A stretch of 64,000 bases of DNA from Geodermatophilus sp. DSM 44513 (GTDB lineage: Bacteria > Actinomycetota > Actinomycetes > Mycobacteriales > Geodermatophilaceae). Below the pieces are notes generated by a model. The model was not told the DNA's origin. It searched no databases and saw only the letters and a list, made by a program, of their open reading frames with translations. Below, piece by piece: positions 7,619 to 15,639 of the stretch. Location: the NCBI RefSeq assembly GCF_032460525.1, contig NZ_CP135963.1, positions 310,001 through 374,000 on the forward strand, read 5' to 3'. Both the position numbers and the translations under genes were made by a program. Within the stretch, counting starts at the first letter, position 1. Each line of letters begins with the position of its first letter.

Positions 7619-10324
7619 ATGGCGCCGACACCCCCGCCCGGCGTCCTCGCCGACGAGGACCGTGTCGTCGCCGCGCGGCGGCTGCTCGCCGAGGCGTCCC
7701 CGGGCGCCTACGACCGGCTCGCCGGGCTCGCCGCCCGGCTGGCGTCGGCGCCGACGGCACTGGTCTGCCTGGTCACCGACGTCGAGGTGCCCGTCGGGGC
7801 CTGCTGCCTGCCCGCGTCGGTCGTGGGGGCGACGCTGCCGGTCGAGGGGTCCCCGTGCGCGGTGACCGTGGCCGCCGGGGTGCCGCTCGTCGTCCCGCAC
7901 GCGGCGCACGACGAGCGGACGGCGCACCTGCCGGCGGCCGTCGACGGGACGCTCGTCGCCTACCTCGGCGTCCCGCTGCGCACCCGGTCCGGGCACGTGG
8001 CCGGCGTCCTCGCGGTGTTCGACCCGGTGCCGCGGGCCTGGCCGGCGGACGTGGTGACCTCGCTGGAGGACCTCGCCGCCTCGGTGGTCGCCGAGCTGGA
8101 GCTGTCGGCCGCCCGGTCGGCCGCGGGCACCTCCCTGGTGCGCCTGGAGCTGGCGCTGGAGGCCGGCTCGGTCGGCGTCTGGGAGGTCGACCTGCAGCAG
8201 CAGACCATCGACTGGGACACCCGCTGCGCGGCCCTGTTCGGCTACGACTCCACCGTCCGCCTCGGCATGGACCGGATGTTCGCCGAGCACGTGCACCCCG
8301 ACGACCGGGAGCGCGCGGCGCGCGAGATGCAGGCGGCCATCGACGCACGCGCCCAGTACACCGTCGAGCTGCGCGTGCTCCGCACCGACGGCACGGTGCG
8401 CTGGACGGTGAGCCGCGGCCGGGTGCTGACCGGTCCGGACGGCGAGCCGCAGCGCATCCTCGGCACGGTCGTCGACGTGTCCGGCGCGCGCGAGGACACC
8501 CAGCGGCGGTTGGCGGCGGTGCAGCGCGCGGCGGCCATGGCGGAGGTGGCCGCCGAGATGGCCGGCGCCTCCCGGATCGACCAGCTGGCCGACATCGCGC
8601 TGCGCGGCGCGCAGGTGCTGGGTGCGGAGTCCGGCGGGATCGCGGTCCTCGACGGCGACGGGCTGCGGCTGCACCTGGGCCGGAGGTTGTCCGACGCCGT
8701 GCGCGAGAACACCGACGTCGAGCTCCCGCCCGAGGGGGTGCCGCTGCCGCTGGACGACGCGCTGCCCACCCAGTACGCGGCCCGCCACGGGCAGCCCGTG
8801 CTGCTCGACACCGCGGAGGCGGCCGCCGCCCGGTTCCCCCGGATGGCCGAGGTGCGGCAGCGGTACGGCGTGCGTGCCGTGGCCGCGCTGCCGCTGCGCG
8901 TCGAGGGTCGGCTGGTTGGCAGCTCCACCGCCACCTGGACGACCGACTACGACTTCGCCGACAGCGACGTCGAGCTGCTCGAGGGCCTGGCCGCGCAGAT
9001 CGCGCTCAGCGTGTCCCGGCTGCAGGCCGACGCCGAGCGGGCCGCCGCGGTCACCGCCATGGCCGAGGCCAACGCGCGGCTGCAGCTGCTGGCCGAGGCG
9101 GGCCGCACGATGACCGGCACGCACGACATCGCCCAGCAGCTGGAGCGGCTGGCCCGGCTGGTCGTCCCGCCGCTGGGCGACTGGTGCTGGATCGTGGCCA
9201 CGGACGAGCACGGCCGCATGCACGAGGTGGCGGTGGCCCACCGCGACCCCTCCCGGCTGCACGAGGCGCAGATCTACGTGCGGCTGATGGTGTCCACGGT
9301 CTCCGAGGAGGGTGCGCCGAGCATCGTGGCCCGCACCGGCAGGCCGCTGGTCATCCCGGACCTGCAGCCGGAGCGGATCGCGCGGTCGCTGCCCGATCCG
9401 GCAGCGCGGCAGGCGCTGCTCGCGCTGGCCCCGGCGTCGGTCGCCGCCGTCCCGTTGACCGCCCGGGGGCGGACGCTCGGTGTCCTGTGCCTGCTCCGCG
9501 GTCGGGAGCGACCGCCGCTGCGCCCCGAGGAGGTCGACACCGCGGTCGAGGTCGGCCGGCGGGCAGGCGCCGCGCTGGACCAGGCCCGGCTCTACGCCGC
9601 GCAGCGGGAGCTGGCCGACGCGCTGCAGCACAGCATGCTCACCGCCCCGCCGGAGACCGACCTCGGTCAGATCGTGGTCCGCTACGTGCCAGCGGCGGCC
9701 GGGGCGGAGATCGGCGGCGACTGGTACGACGCGTTCCTCGAGCCCGGCGGGGCCACCGTGCTGGTCATCGGCGACGTCGTCGGGCACGACAGCCAGGCAG
9801 CCGCCGCGATGGGCCAGGTGCGCGGCCTGCTGCGCGGGATCAGCTACTCCAGCGGCGCCACGCCGGCGCAGGTGCTCACCCGGGTCGACGCCGCCGTCGG
9901 CGGGCTGGGCCTGGACACGATGGCCACCGCGCTGGTCGCCCGGCTGGAACGGGCGGAGGCCGGTGGGACGGTGCTCCGCTGGTCCAGCGCCGGGCACCCG
10001 CCGCCGGTGCTGCTGGGCCCGGACGGGCGGGTGACGGTGCTCGACGGCGAGCCAGCCGACCTGCTGCTCGGCGTCGACCCGTCGGTGTCCCGCGAGGACC
10101 GCGTCGCCGTCCTGCCCCCGGGCAGCACGGTCCTGCTGTACACCGACGGGCTGGTGGAGCGCCGCGACCGCGGTCTGGACGAGGGCACCGCCGCGCTGGT
10201 GGCCGTCCTGGGCGCGTCCGCGGGGCTCCCGCTGGACGAGCTGTGCGACCGGGTGCTCTCCCGGCTGTTCCTGCCCGACGCCGCGGACGACGTCGCCCTG
10301 CTCGCCGTGCGCCTCTCGCCGTGA
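7619..10324 (+). CDS. GAF/PAS sensor with C-terminal SpoIIE-type PP2C phosphatase
   Basis: This 901-residue cytoplasmic signalling protein has domains in this order: GAF (about 25-180), PAS with PAC-like tail (about 200-310, LELALEAGSVGVWEVDL), GAF (about 345-500), GAF (about 515-670) and a SpoIIE/RsbU phosphatase (about 690-900). The phosphatase shows the metal ligands in GGDWYDAF, GDVVGHD and LLYTDGLVERR. Such proteins dephosphorylate anti-anti-sigma factors in stress and light signalling of actinobacteria. No kinase or STAS gene is adjacent. I place the start at ATG 7619 because GAGGGAG precedes it; GTG and earlier starts add no conserved sequence. Confidence 0.88.
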   Translation: MAPTPPPGVLADEDRVVAARRLLAEASPGAYDRLAGLAARLASAPTALVCLVTDVEVPVGACCLPASVVGATLPVEGSPCAVTVAAGVPLVVPHAAHDERTAHLPAAVDGTLVAYLGVPLRTRSGHVAGVLAVFDPVPRAWPADVVTSLEDLAASVVAELELSAARSAAGTSLVRLELALEAGSVGVWEVDLQQQTIDWDTRCAALFGYDSTVRLGMDRMFAEHVHPDDRERAAREMQAAIDARAQYTVELRVLRTDGTVRWTVSRGRVLTGPDGEPQRILGTVVDVSGAREDTQRRLAAVQRAAAMAEVAAEMAGASRIDQLADIALRGAQVLGAESGGIAVLDGDGLRLHLGRRLSDAVRENTDVELPPEGVPLPLDDALPTQYAARHGQPVLLDTAEAAAARFPRMAEVRQRYGVRAVAALPLRVEGRLVGSSTATWTTDYDFADSDVELLEGLAAQIALSVSRLQADAERAAAVTAMAEANARLQLLAEAGRTMTGTHDIAQQLERLARLVVPPLGDWCWIVATDEHGRMHEVAVAHRDPSRLHEAQIYVRLMVSTVSEEGAPSIVARTGRPLVIPDLQPERIARSLPDPAARQALLALAPASVAAVPLTARGRTLGVLCLLRGRERPPLRPEEVDTAVEVGRRAGAALDQARLYAAQRELADALQHSMLTAPPETDLGQIVVRYVPAAAGAEIGGDWYDAFLEPGGATVLVIGDVVGHDSQAAAAMGQVRGLLRGISYSSGATPAQVLTRVDAAVGGLGLDTMATALVARLERAEAGGTVLRWSSAGHPPPVLLGPDGRVTVLDGEPADLLLGVDPSVSREDRVAVLPPGSTVLLYTDGLVERRDRGLDEGTAALVAVLGASAGLPLDELCDRVLSRLFLPDAADDVALLAVRLSP

Positions 10325-10383
10325 TCACCGGCGAGTGGTGGTGCCCGTCCGCGTGTCGGGTGACCACCCGCCGATGACCACGG
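10321..10383. repeat. Palindromic intergenic repeat, copy A
   Basis: About 63 bases form an imperfect palindrome (arms 10321-10339 and 10363-10381, 3 mismatches in 19) that closely matches a second copy at 12851-12912, including the central GTGTCGGG. The stop codon of the phosphatase gene (10322-10324) lies in its left arm. It sits between convergent genes and may act as a REP-like element or terminator. Confidence 0.72.
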
Positions 10384-10407
10384 TGGCCGCGGCGAGGGGG
10401 TCCTCCG

Positions 10408-11142
10408 TCACGTGCGGCGGCGCCAGCGGGCCGGGCGCCCGGCGGCCCCCGGACGGCGTGCCGCGCGCACCCGCAGCAGCCGGCTGCGGGCCCGGCCGGG
10501 CAGGTCGACGGCGACCGGCGCCGCCCAGCCGCGCCACACCGACAGCACCCGCAGCCCGGCCACCAGCGCGATGACCAGCAGCGCCACCGGGACCGGGTCC
10601 AGGCCGGCCGGCCCGGCGAGCACGGTCAGCGCGATCGCCCCGAGCAGCGCCGCGACCGCGTTGTAGGGCCCGGGCTGCACGATGTCGGCCCGCTGGGCGA
10701 GCAGCACGTCGCGGATCACCGCCCCGCCGACGGCGGTGAGCGTGCCGATGAAGACCACCGAGGCGCTGGGCAGCCCGAGCAGCTGGGCCTTCTGCGCGCC
10801 GATCACGGTGAACAGGCCGAGGGTCGCGGCGTCCAGCACCACCAGCAGCCGGGTCAGCCGGGACAGCCAGCCGGAGAAGTAGAACGTCACCGCGGCGGTC
10901 ACGGCCACGGTGGGCAGGTAGGCGGTGCTGGTCAGCGCGACCGGCGGCAGGTCGCCGAGCAGCACGTCGCGGATCAGCCCGCCGCCGAGGCCGCCGCTGA
11001 CGGCCAGCAGCAGCACGCCGGAGACGGCGAACCCCTCGCGGGCGGCCAGCAGCCCACCGGTCAGGGCACCGACGACGACCGCGGCGAGGTCGACGGCCGC
11101 CGGCACGGGCAGCGTCCCGGCGGTCGCGGCGAGGGTCTCCAC
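10408..11142 (-). CDS. TRIC-type (UPF0126) trimeric intracellular cation channel
   Basis: This 244-residue membrane protein has the two-fold internal repeat of the UPF0126/TRIC family: GGLGGGLIRDVLLGDLPPVAL in the first half (given in part) and AVGGAVIRDVLLAQRADIV in the second. About seven hydrophobic helices are visible, followed by a basic Arg/Ala-rich tail. Bacterial TRIC homologues form K+/Na+-permeable trimers in the inner membrane. The start is GTG 11142, with GGGAGG about nine bases upstream; upstream in-frame residues are Arg/Pro-rich and unlike the family. The neighbours give no functional hint. Confidence 0.86.
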   Translation of the reverse strand: METLAATAGTLPVPAAVDLAAVVVGALTGGLLAAREGFAVSGVLLLAVSGGLGGGLIRDVLLGDLPPVALTSTAYLPTVAVTAAVTFYFSGWLSRLTRLLVVLDAATLGLFTVIGAQKAQLLGLPSASVVFIGTLTAVGGAVIRDVLLAQRADIVQPGPYNAVAALLGAIALTVLAGPAGLDPVPVALLVIALVAGLRVLSVWRGWAAPVAVDLPGRARSRLLRVRAARRPGAAGRPARWRRRT

Positions 11143-11273
11143 GGCCGCCCATCCTCCCCGGAGGCCCGCCCGCCGCGGCGCCCGGCGGCGGCGGGTCCCG
11201 CGGCCGGGTGACAGGACGGCCGGGACGCGGTTGGCTGACCGCACACCAGCCCGCCGTCCCCCAGGAGGCCACC

Positions 11274-12809
11274 GTGCCCGTACGCCCGCCGGACGAGAAC
11301 GAGGTGGCCGCGCTGGCCGCCGGCTACGGCATGAAGCCCAGCCCCGAGGAGGTTGCGGCCTACACGCCGCTGGTGGCCGCGTTCCTCAGCTCGTACGACG
11401 CGGTGGAGGAGCTGTACGCGGACGTCGCCCCGCAGGCCCCCGGCGACCGGCCGAGCGCCCGGCCCGCCGACGCGGACAACCCGCTGGGCGCCTGGTACGT
11501 GACCACGGAGATCCGCGGGGCCGCCGACGGCCCGCTGGCCGGGCGGACCGTGGCGGTCAAGGACAACGTCGCGGTCGCCGGGGTCCCGATGATGAACGGG
11601 TCGCACACCGTCGAGGGCTTCGTCCCGCGGCAGGACGCCACCGTGGTCACCCGGTTGCTCGAGGCCGGTGCGACGGTCACCGGCAAGTCCGTCTGCGAGG
11701 ACCTCTGCTTCTCCGGCGGCAGCCACACCTCCGTCACCGGCCCGGTGCGCAACCCCTGGGACCCCTCCCGGACGACGGGCGGCAGCTCCAGCGGCAGCGG
11801 CGCGCTGGTGGCCGCCGGCGAGGTCGACCTGGCACTGGGCGGTGACCAGGGCGGCTCGATCCGGATGCCCGCGGCGTTCTGCGGGATCGTCGGCCACAAG
11901 CCCACCCACGGCCTGGTGCCCTACACCGGGGCGTTCCCGATCGAGCAGACGCTGGACCACCTGGGGCCGATGACCCGCACGGTCGCCGACGCCGCCGCGG
12001 TGCTGGACGTCCTGGCCGGCCGGGACGGCGAGGACCCCCGCCAGCCCGCCGACCTGGCGCCCGAGCGCTATGCCGCCGCGCTCACCGGGGACGTCGCGGG
12101 CCTGAGCGTCGGCGTGGTGGCGCAGGGCTTCGGCTGGGCGGAGCTGTCCGAGCCGGGCGTGGACGACACCGTGCGGGCGGCCGCCGACCGGCTCCGCGAG
12201 CTGGGCGTCGAGGTCGTCGACGTCGACCTGCCCTGGCACCGGCACGCGCTGCACGTCTGGAACGTCATCGCCACCGACGGCGCGACCGTGCAGATGGTCG
12301 ACGGCAACGGCTACGGCCACAACTGGGAGGGCCGCTACGACCCCGAGCTGGTCGCCCACTACGGCCGGCAGCGGCGGGAGACGGTGGACCGGTGGTCCCC
12401 GACGGTCACGGCGGTCGCGCTGGCCGGCCGCTGGTCGCTGGACCGCGAGCAGGGCCGGCACTACGCGATGGCCCAGGAGCTGGCTCGCGAGGTGCGCCGG
12501 CAGTACGACGCCGCGCTGGCCGACGTCGACCTGCTGCTCATGCCGACCGTCCCGATGGTGGCCCGGGCGATCCCCGCGCCGGACGACCCGGTCGAGACCC
12601 GGGTGGCCCGCGCGCTGGAGATGATCGTCAACTGCGCGCCGTTCGACGTCAGCGGGCACCCGGCGACCAGCGTCCCGGCCGGCCTGTCGGAGGGACTGCC
12701 GGTGGGGATGATGCTGGTCGGCCGCCGCTTCGAGGACACCACCCCGCTGCGGGTGGCGCACGCCTACGAGCAGCTGGTCGGCGGCTTCCCGCGCCCCCCG
12801 GCCCGCTGA
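11274..12809 (+). CDS. Amidase (amidase-signature family, Rhodococcus type)
   Basis: This 511-residue cytoplasmic amidase carries the Ser-cisSer-Lys triad. With the start at GTG 11274 (AGGAGG six bases upstream) the catalytic residues fall at Lys96 (AVKDNVA), Ser171 (GGSSSGSGA) and Ser195 (GGDQGGSIR). These are the positions I recall for Rhodococcus enantioselective amidase, which strongly supports this start. The helical N-terminal extension (residues 1-70) is also typical of that subgroup. It hydrolyses amides to acid and ammonia. No nitrile hydratase genes are adjacent, so a nitrile pathway is not shown. Confidence 0.92.
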   Translation: MPVRPPDENEVAALAAGYGMKPSPEEVAAYTPLVAAFLSSYDAVEELYADVAPQAPGDRPSARPADADNPLGAWYVTTEIRGAADGPLAGRTVAVKDNVAVAGVPMMNGSHTVEGFVPRQDATVVTRLLEAGATVTGKSVCEDLCFSGGSHTSVTGPVRNPWDPSRTTGGSSSGSGALVAAGEVDLALGGDQGGSIRMPAAFCGIVGHKPTHGLVPYTGAFPIEQTLDHLGPMTRTVADAAAVLDVLAGRDGEDPRQPADLAPERYAAALTGDVAGLSVGVVAQGFGWAELSEPGVDDTVRAAADRLRELGVEVVDVDLPWHRHALHVWNVIATDGATVQMVDGNGYGHNWEGRYDPELVAHYGRQRRETVDRWSPTVTAVALAGRWSLDREQGRHYAMAQELAREVRRQYDAALADVDLLLMPTVPMVARAIPAPDDPVETRVARALEMIVNCAPFDVSGHPATSVPAGLSEGLPVGMMLVGRRFEDTTPLRVAHAYEQLVGGFPRPPAR

Positions 12810-12850
12810 CCCCGGCCCGCTGATCCCGGTCCACCCCGCCCCTCCTCGCC

Positions 12851-12912
12851 GTGATCATCGGCGGGTGGTCGTCCCCGACGGCGTGTCGGGCAGCACCCGC
12901 CGATGGTCACGG
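12851..12912. repeat. Palindromic intergenic repeat, copy B
   Basis: This is the second copy of the element at 10321-10383. The outer arms (12851-12867 and 12894-12910) pair with one mismatch in 17, and an inner CCCGAC/GTCGGG hairpin is also present. It lies between convergent genes, and the stop codon of the acyl-CoA dehydrogenase (12907-12909) is inside its right arm. Confidence 0.75.
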
Positions 12913-14895
12913 CTGGGGCTGGGGCTGCCGCCGCCGGTCGTGGGCGTGCATGGCCTCTTGGCGGCCCGGCTCCTCGCGCAGGACGGCCGCGCCGCGCCAG
13001 TCCGCCGGGACGGCGAAGGCGTCGACCAGCGTCAGCACGTGCGGGCGCAGCTCCCCCAGCAGCGTGTTCACCGCCGCGGTGAGGGCCTTGGAGCGGGCCG
13101 GGGTGAGCCGGCCGTGCTCCAGGAACCAGGCCCGGTCGGCCTCGATGGTGCTGAGCGCGAACAGGTCGCAGACCCGCTCGAGCAGGGCCCGCGCCCCGGG
13201 GTCGGTGGTCCGCGCGATGCCGGCGACGAAGGCCTCCAGGACGACGCGGTCCACGTGCGCCCGGGCGACCGCCAGCACGTGGTCCTGCACGTCGTCGAAG
13301 ACGTCGAACGGCGCCATCCCGGGGGTGGCCGCGTTGCGGCGCAGCCGGCGGACGGCGCCCTCGAGCAGGTGCCGCTCGCGGTCCTCCAGCGCGCGCAGCT
13401 GCCAGCCGCGGGAGCGCAGCGGCACGTCGTCGTCCCGGCCGGGGACGGCGTCCACCAGCCGGGCGATCAGCCCGCGGGCCGCCGTCCGCTCCAGCACCGC
13501 CTCGCGCACCAGGTCGGCGACGAAGCCGACCCGGCCCCAGCCCTCCAGCGAGCCGAACTCCTCGCGGTAGCCGGTGAGCAGGCCCTTGGCGACCAGCTGC
13601 AGCAGCACGGTGTTGTCGCCCTCGAAGGTGGTGAACACGTCGCTGTCGGCCCGCAGCTGCGGCAGCCGGTTCTCCTGCAGGTAGCCCGCGCCGCCGCAGG
13701 CCTCCCGGCACGCCTGGATGGTGCGCGTGGCGTGCCAGGTCTGGGCGGCCTTGAGCCCGGCGGCGCGGGACTCCAGCTCGCGCTGCGCGTCCTCGTCGAC
13801 GACGTCCGCGCCCAGGACGTCGTGCACCGCCCCGACCAGCTCCTCCTGCGCGAAGGCGTACGCGTAGGTGGCGGCCAGGGCCGGCAGCAGCTTCCGCTGG
13901 TGCGCGCGGTGGTCGTTGAGCAGCACCTCGCGGTCGGCGCCGGGCGTGGTGAACTGCCGGCGGGTGTCGCCGTAGCGGACGGCGATGTCGAGGGCCACCC
14001 GGGACGCGGCCGACGCCGCCCCGCCGACGCTGACCCGGCCGCGCACCAGCGTGCCGAGCATGGTGAAGAAGCGGCGGGTGGCGTTGGCGATCGGGCTGGT
14101 GTAGGTGCCGTCGGGGGCGACCGAGCCGTAGCGGTCCAGCAGCATCTCCCGCGGCACGGTCACGTGGTCGAAGGACAGCCGGCCGTTGTCCACACCGAGC
14201 AGGCCGGCCTTGGCGCCGTCGTCGCCGATGGTGACGCCGGGCAGCGGGCGGCCGTGGGCGTCGCGGATCGGCACCAGCCAGGCGTGCACGCCGTGCCGCT
14301 CGCCGCGGGTGACCAGCTGGGCGAACACGACCGCCATCCGGCCGTCCTGCGCGGCGTTGCCGATGTAGTCCTTGCGCGCGGCCTCGTGCGGGGTGTGCAG
14401 GTCGAACGTCTGCGTGGCCGGGTCGTAGGTGCAGGTGGTGCGCAGCGCCTGGACGTCCGAGCCGTGCCCGGTCTCGGTCATCGCGAAGCAGCCGGGCAGC
14501 GCGGAGGACGCGATGTCGCGCAGGTACGCCGCGTGGTGCCGCTCGGTGCCCAGGGCGTGCACGGCCCCGCCGAACAGCCCCCACTGGACGCCGGCCTTGA
14601 CCATGACCGACAGGTCGGCCGACGCCAGCATCTCGATCGCGGTGACCGAGCCGCCGGCGTCGTCCTCGCCGCCGTGCTCCTTGGGGAAGCCGAGGGTGAC
14701 CTGGCCGGTGGCGGCCAGCTTGGCCACCATGCGGGTCACCCGTGCGCGGGCCTCGGCCATCCCCTCGCCGGGGGCGGGCAGCAGGTCGGGGTCGTGCAGG
14801 TGCTCGCGGGCGTGGCGGCGCACGTGCGCCCAGCGGCCGTCGAGCACCTCGGTCAGCCGGGCCGGGTCCACGGCCGGCGGCAGGCTCCTGGTCAC
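12907..14895 (-). CDS. Acyl-CoA dehydrogenase/oxidase family flavoprotein
   Basis: This 662-residue protein has the length and layout of acyl-CoA oxidases or long acyl-CoA dehydrogenases. An N-terminal helical domain precedes the FAD-binding signature CFAMTETGHGSDVQALRTT, the middle strand domain (KAGLLGVDNGRLSFDHV) and the C-terminal helices with CGGAGYLQENRLPQLRADSD and FTTFEGDNTVLLQL, where the Glu of FEGDN is the expected catalytic base. It would oxidise acyl-CoA to enoyl-CoA. Its GTG start overlaps the stop of the upstream TetR gene (GTGA), with GAGGAGG inside the tetR end, so the two are translationally coupled. Confidence 0.9.
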   Translation of the reverse strand: MTRSLPPAVDPARLTEVLDGRWAHVRRHAREHLHDPDLLPAPGEGMAEARARVTRMVAKLAATGQVTLGFPKEHGGEDDAGGSVTAIEMLASADLSVMVKAGVQWGLFGGAVHALGTERHHAAYLRDIASSALPGCFAMTETGHGSDVQALRTTCTYDPATQTFDLHTPHEAARKDYIGNAAQDGRMAVVFAQLVTRGERHGVHAWLVPIRDAHGRPLPGVTIGDDGAKAGLLGVDNGRLSFDHVTVPREMLLDRYGSVAPDGTYTSPIANATRRFFTMLGTLVRGRVSVGGAASAASRVALDIAVRYGDTRRQFTTPGADREVLLNDHRAHQRKLLPALAATYAYAFAQEELVGAVHDVLGADVVDEDAQRELESRAAGLKAAQTWHATRTIQACREACGGAGYLQENRLPQLRADSDVFTTFEGDNTVLLQLVAKGLLTGYREEFGSLEGWGRVGFVADLVREAVLERTAARGLIARLVDAVPGRDDDVPLRSRGWQLRALEDRERHLLEGAVRRLRRNAATPGMAPFDVFDDVQDHVLAVARAHVDRVVLEAFVAGIARTTDPGARALLERVCDLFALSTIEADRAWFLEHGRLTPARSKALTAAVNTLLGELRPHVLTLVDAFAVPADWRGAAVLREEPGRQEAMHAHDRRRQPQPQP

Positions 14896-15524
14896 GCGTC
14901 CTCCTCGTGGGTCCCGATCGCGGACAGCCCGGACCAGGTCAGCTCGGTCAGCTGGGCGGCCAGTGCCGCCCGGGGGACGGGGCGGCCGGACCGCAGCCAC
15001 CAGTCGGCGGCGGAGCGGACCAGGCCGACCAGGCCGTGGCCCCAGGGCAGTGCGGCGCCCGGGTCGCGGCCGGAGCGCTCCAGGGCGACGGCGACCAGCG
15101 CGGCCGCCTGCTCGCCGACGAGCGTGGAGAGGGTGGTGATCGGGTCGCCGTCGGTGGTGGGCGTCCGGACGACGAAGCGGTAGAGCTCGGGGTCGGCCTC
15201 GATGAAGGCCAGGTAGGTCTCGATGGCGGCGGTCAGCACCCGGCGTGGGTCGGCGGTGTCCGCGGTCGCCGCGCGCAGCCGCGCGGTCAGGTCGGTGGCG
15301 ACCCGGGCGCAGACGGCGGTGTGCAGCTCGCCGCGGTCGGCGAAGTGCCGGTAGACGACGGTCTTGCTGGTGGCGGCGGAGGCGGCGATCTCCTCCATGC
15401 CGACCCCGGCGCCGTGCCGGCCCACCGCGGCGATCGTGGCCTCGACCAGCTGCTCGCGGCGGGCCCGGCGGTGCTCGTCCCACCGCGAGTCACGACGGTC
15501 ACGGGGCAGCGTCCGGGTGTGCAC
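14892..15524 (-). CDS. TetR-family regulator, coupled to acyl-CoA dehydrogenase
   Basis: This 210-residue regulator has the TetR helix-turn-helix at about residues 25-70: IAAVGRHGAGVGMEEIAAS followed by TSKTVVYRHFADRGELHTAV. The C-terminal half is the variable ligand domain. The gene overlaps the downstream acyl-CoA dehydrogenase by four bases, which suggests fatty-acyl-CoA-responsive control of that gene (inference). The GTG 15524 start is preceded by GTACCG/CGGTAC repeats at about 15524-15545 that could be its own operator. An acyl-CoA ligand is plausible but unproven. Confidence 0.88.
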   Translation of the reverse strand: MHTRTLPRDRRDSRWDEHRRARREQLVEATIAAVGRHGAGVGMEEIAASAATSKTVVYRHFADRGELHTAVCARVATDLTARLRAATADTADPRRVLTAAIETYLAFIEADPELYRFVVRTPTTDGDPITTLSTLVGEQAAALVAVALERSGRDPGAALPWGHGLVGLVRSAADWWLRSGRPVPRAALAAQLTELTWSGLSAIGTHEEDA

Positions 15525-15545
15525 GGTACCGACGGTACGCGGTAC
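15524..15545. promoter_or_regulatory. Candidate TetR operator (GTACCG/CGGTAC repeats)
   Basis: Just upstream of the tetR start the sequence contains GGTACC, CGGTAC and CGGTAC in close spacing, giving overlapping inverted repeats. Its location next to the tetR start fits autoregulation. There is no independent evidence. Confidence 0.35.
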
Positions 15546-15639
15546 TCAGGGTGCCGTGCGTGATCGGCGCGGCGGCCTGACCACTCGGGGGGAGGGAGCC
15601 CGGGCTGCGGGCCGCCGCGGTCTCCGGTGGGGTGGGTGC

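Noticed and set aside
6341..9997. 1218-codon minus-strand frame
   Set aside because: Only the part after ATG 7435 (the EAL protein) is real. The rest is antisense to the GAF/PAS/SpoIIE phosphatase.
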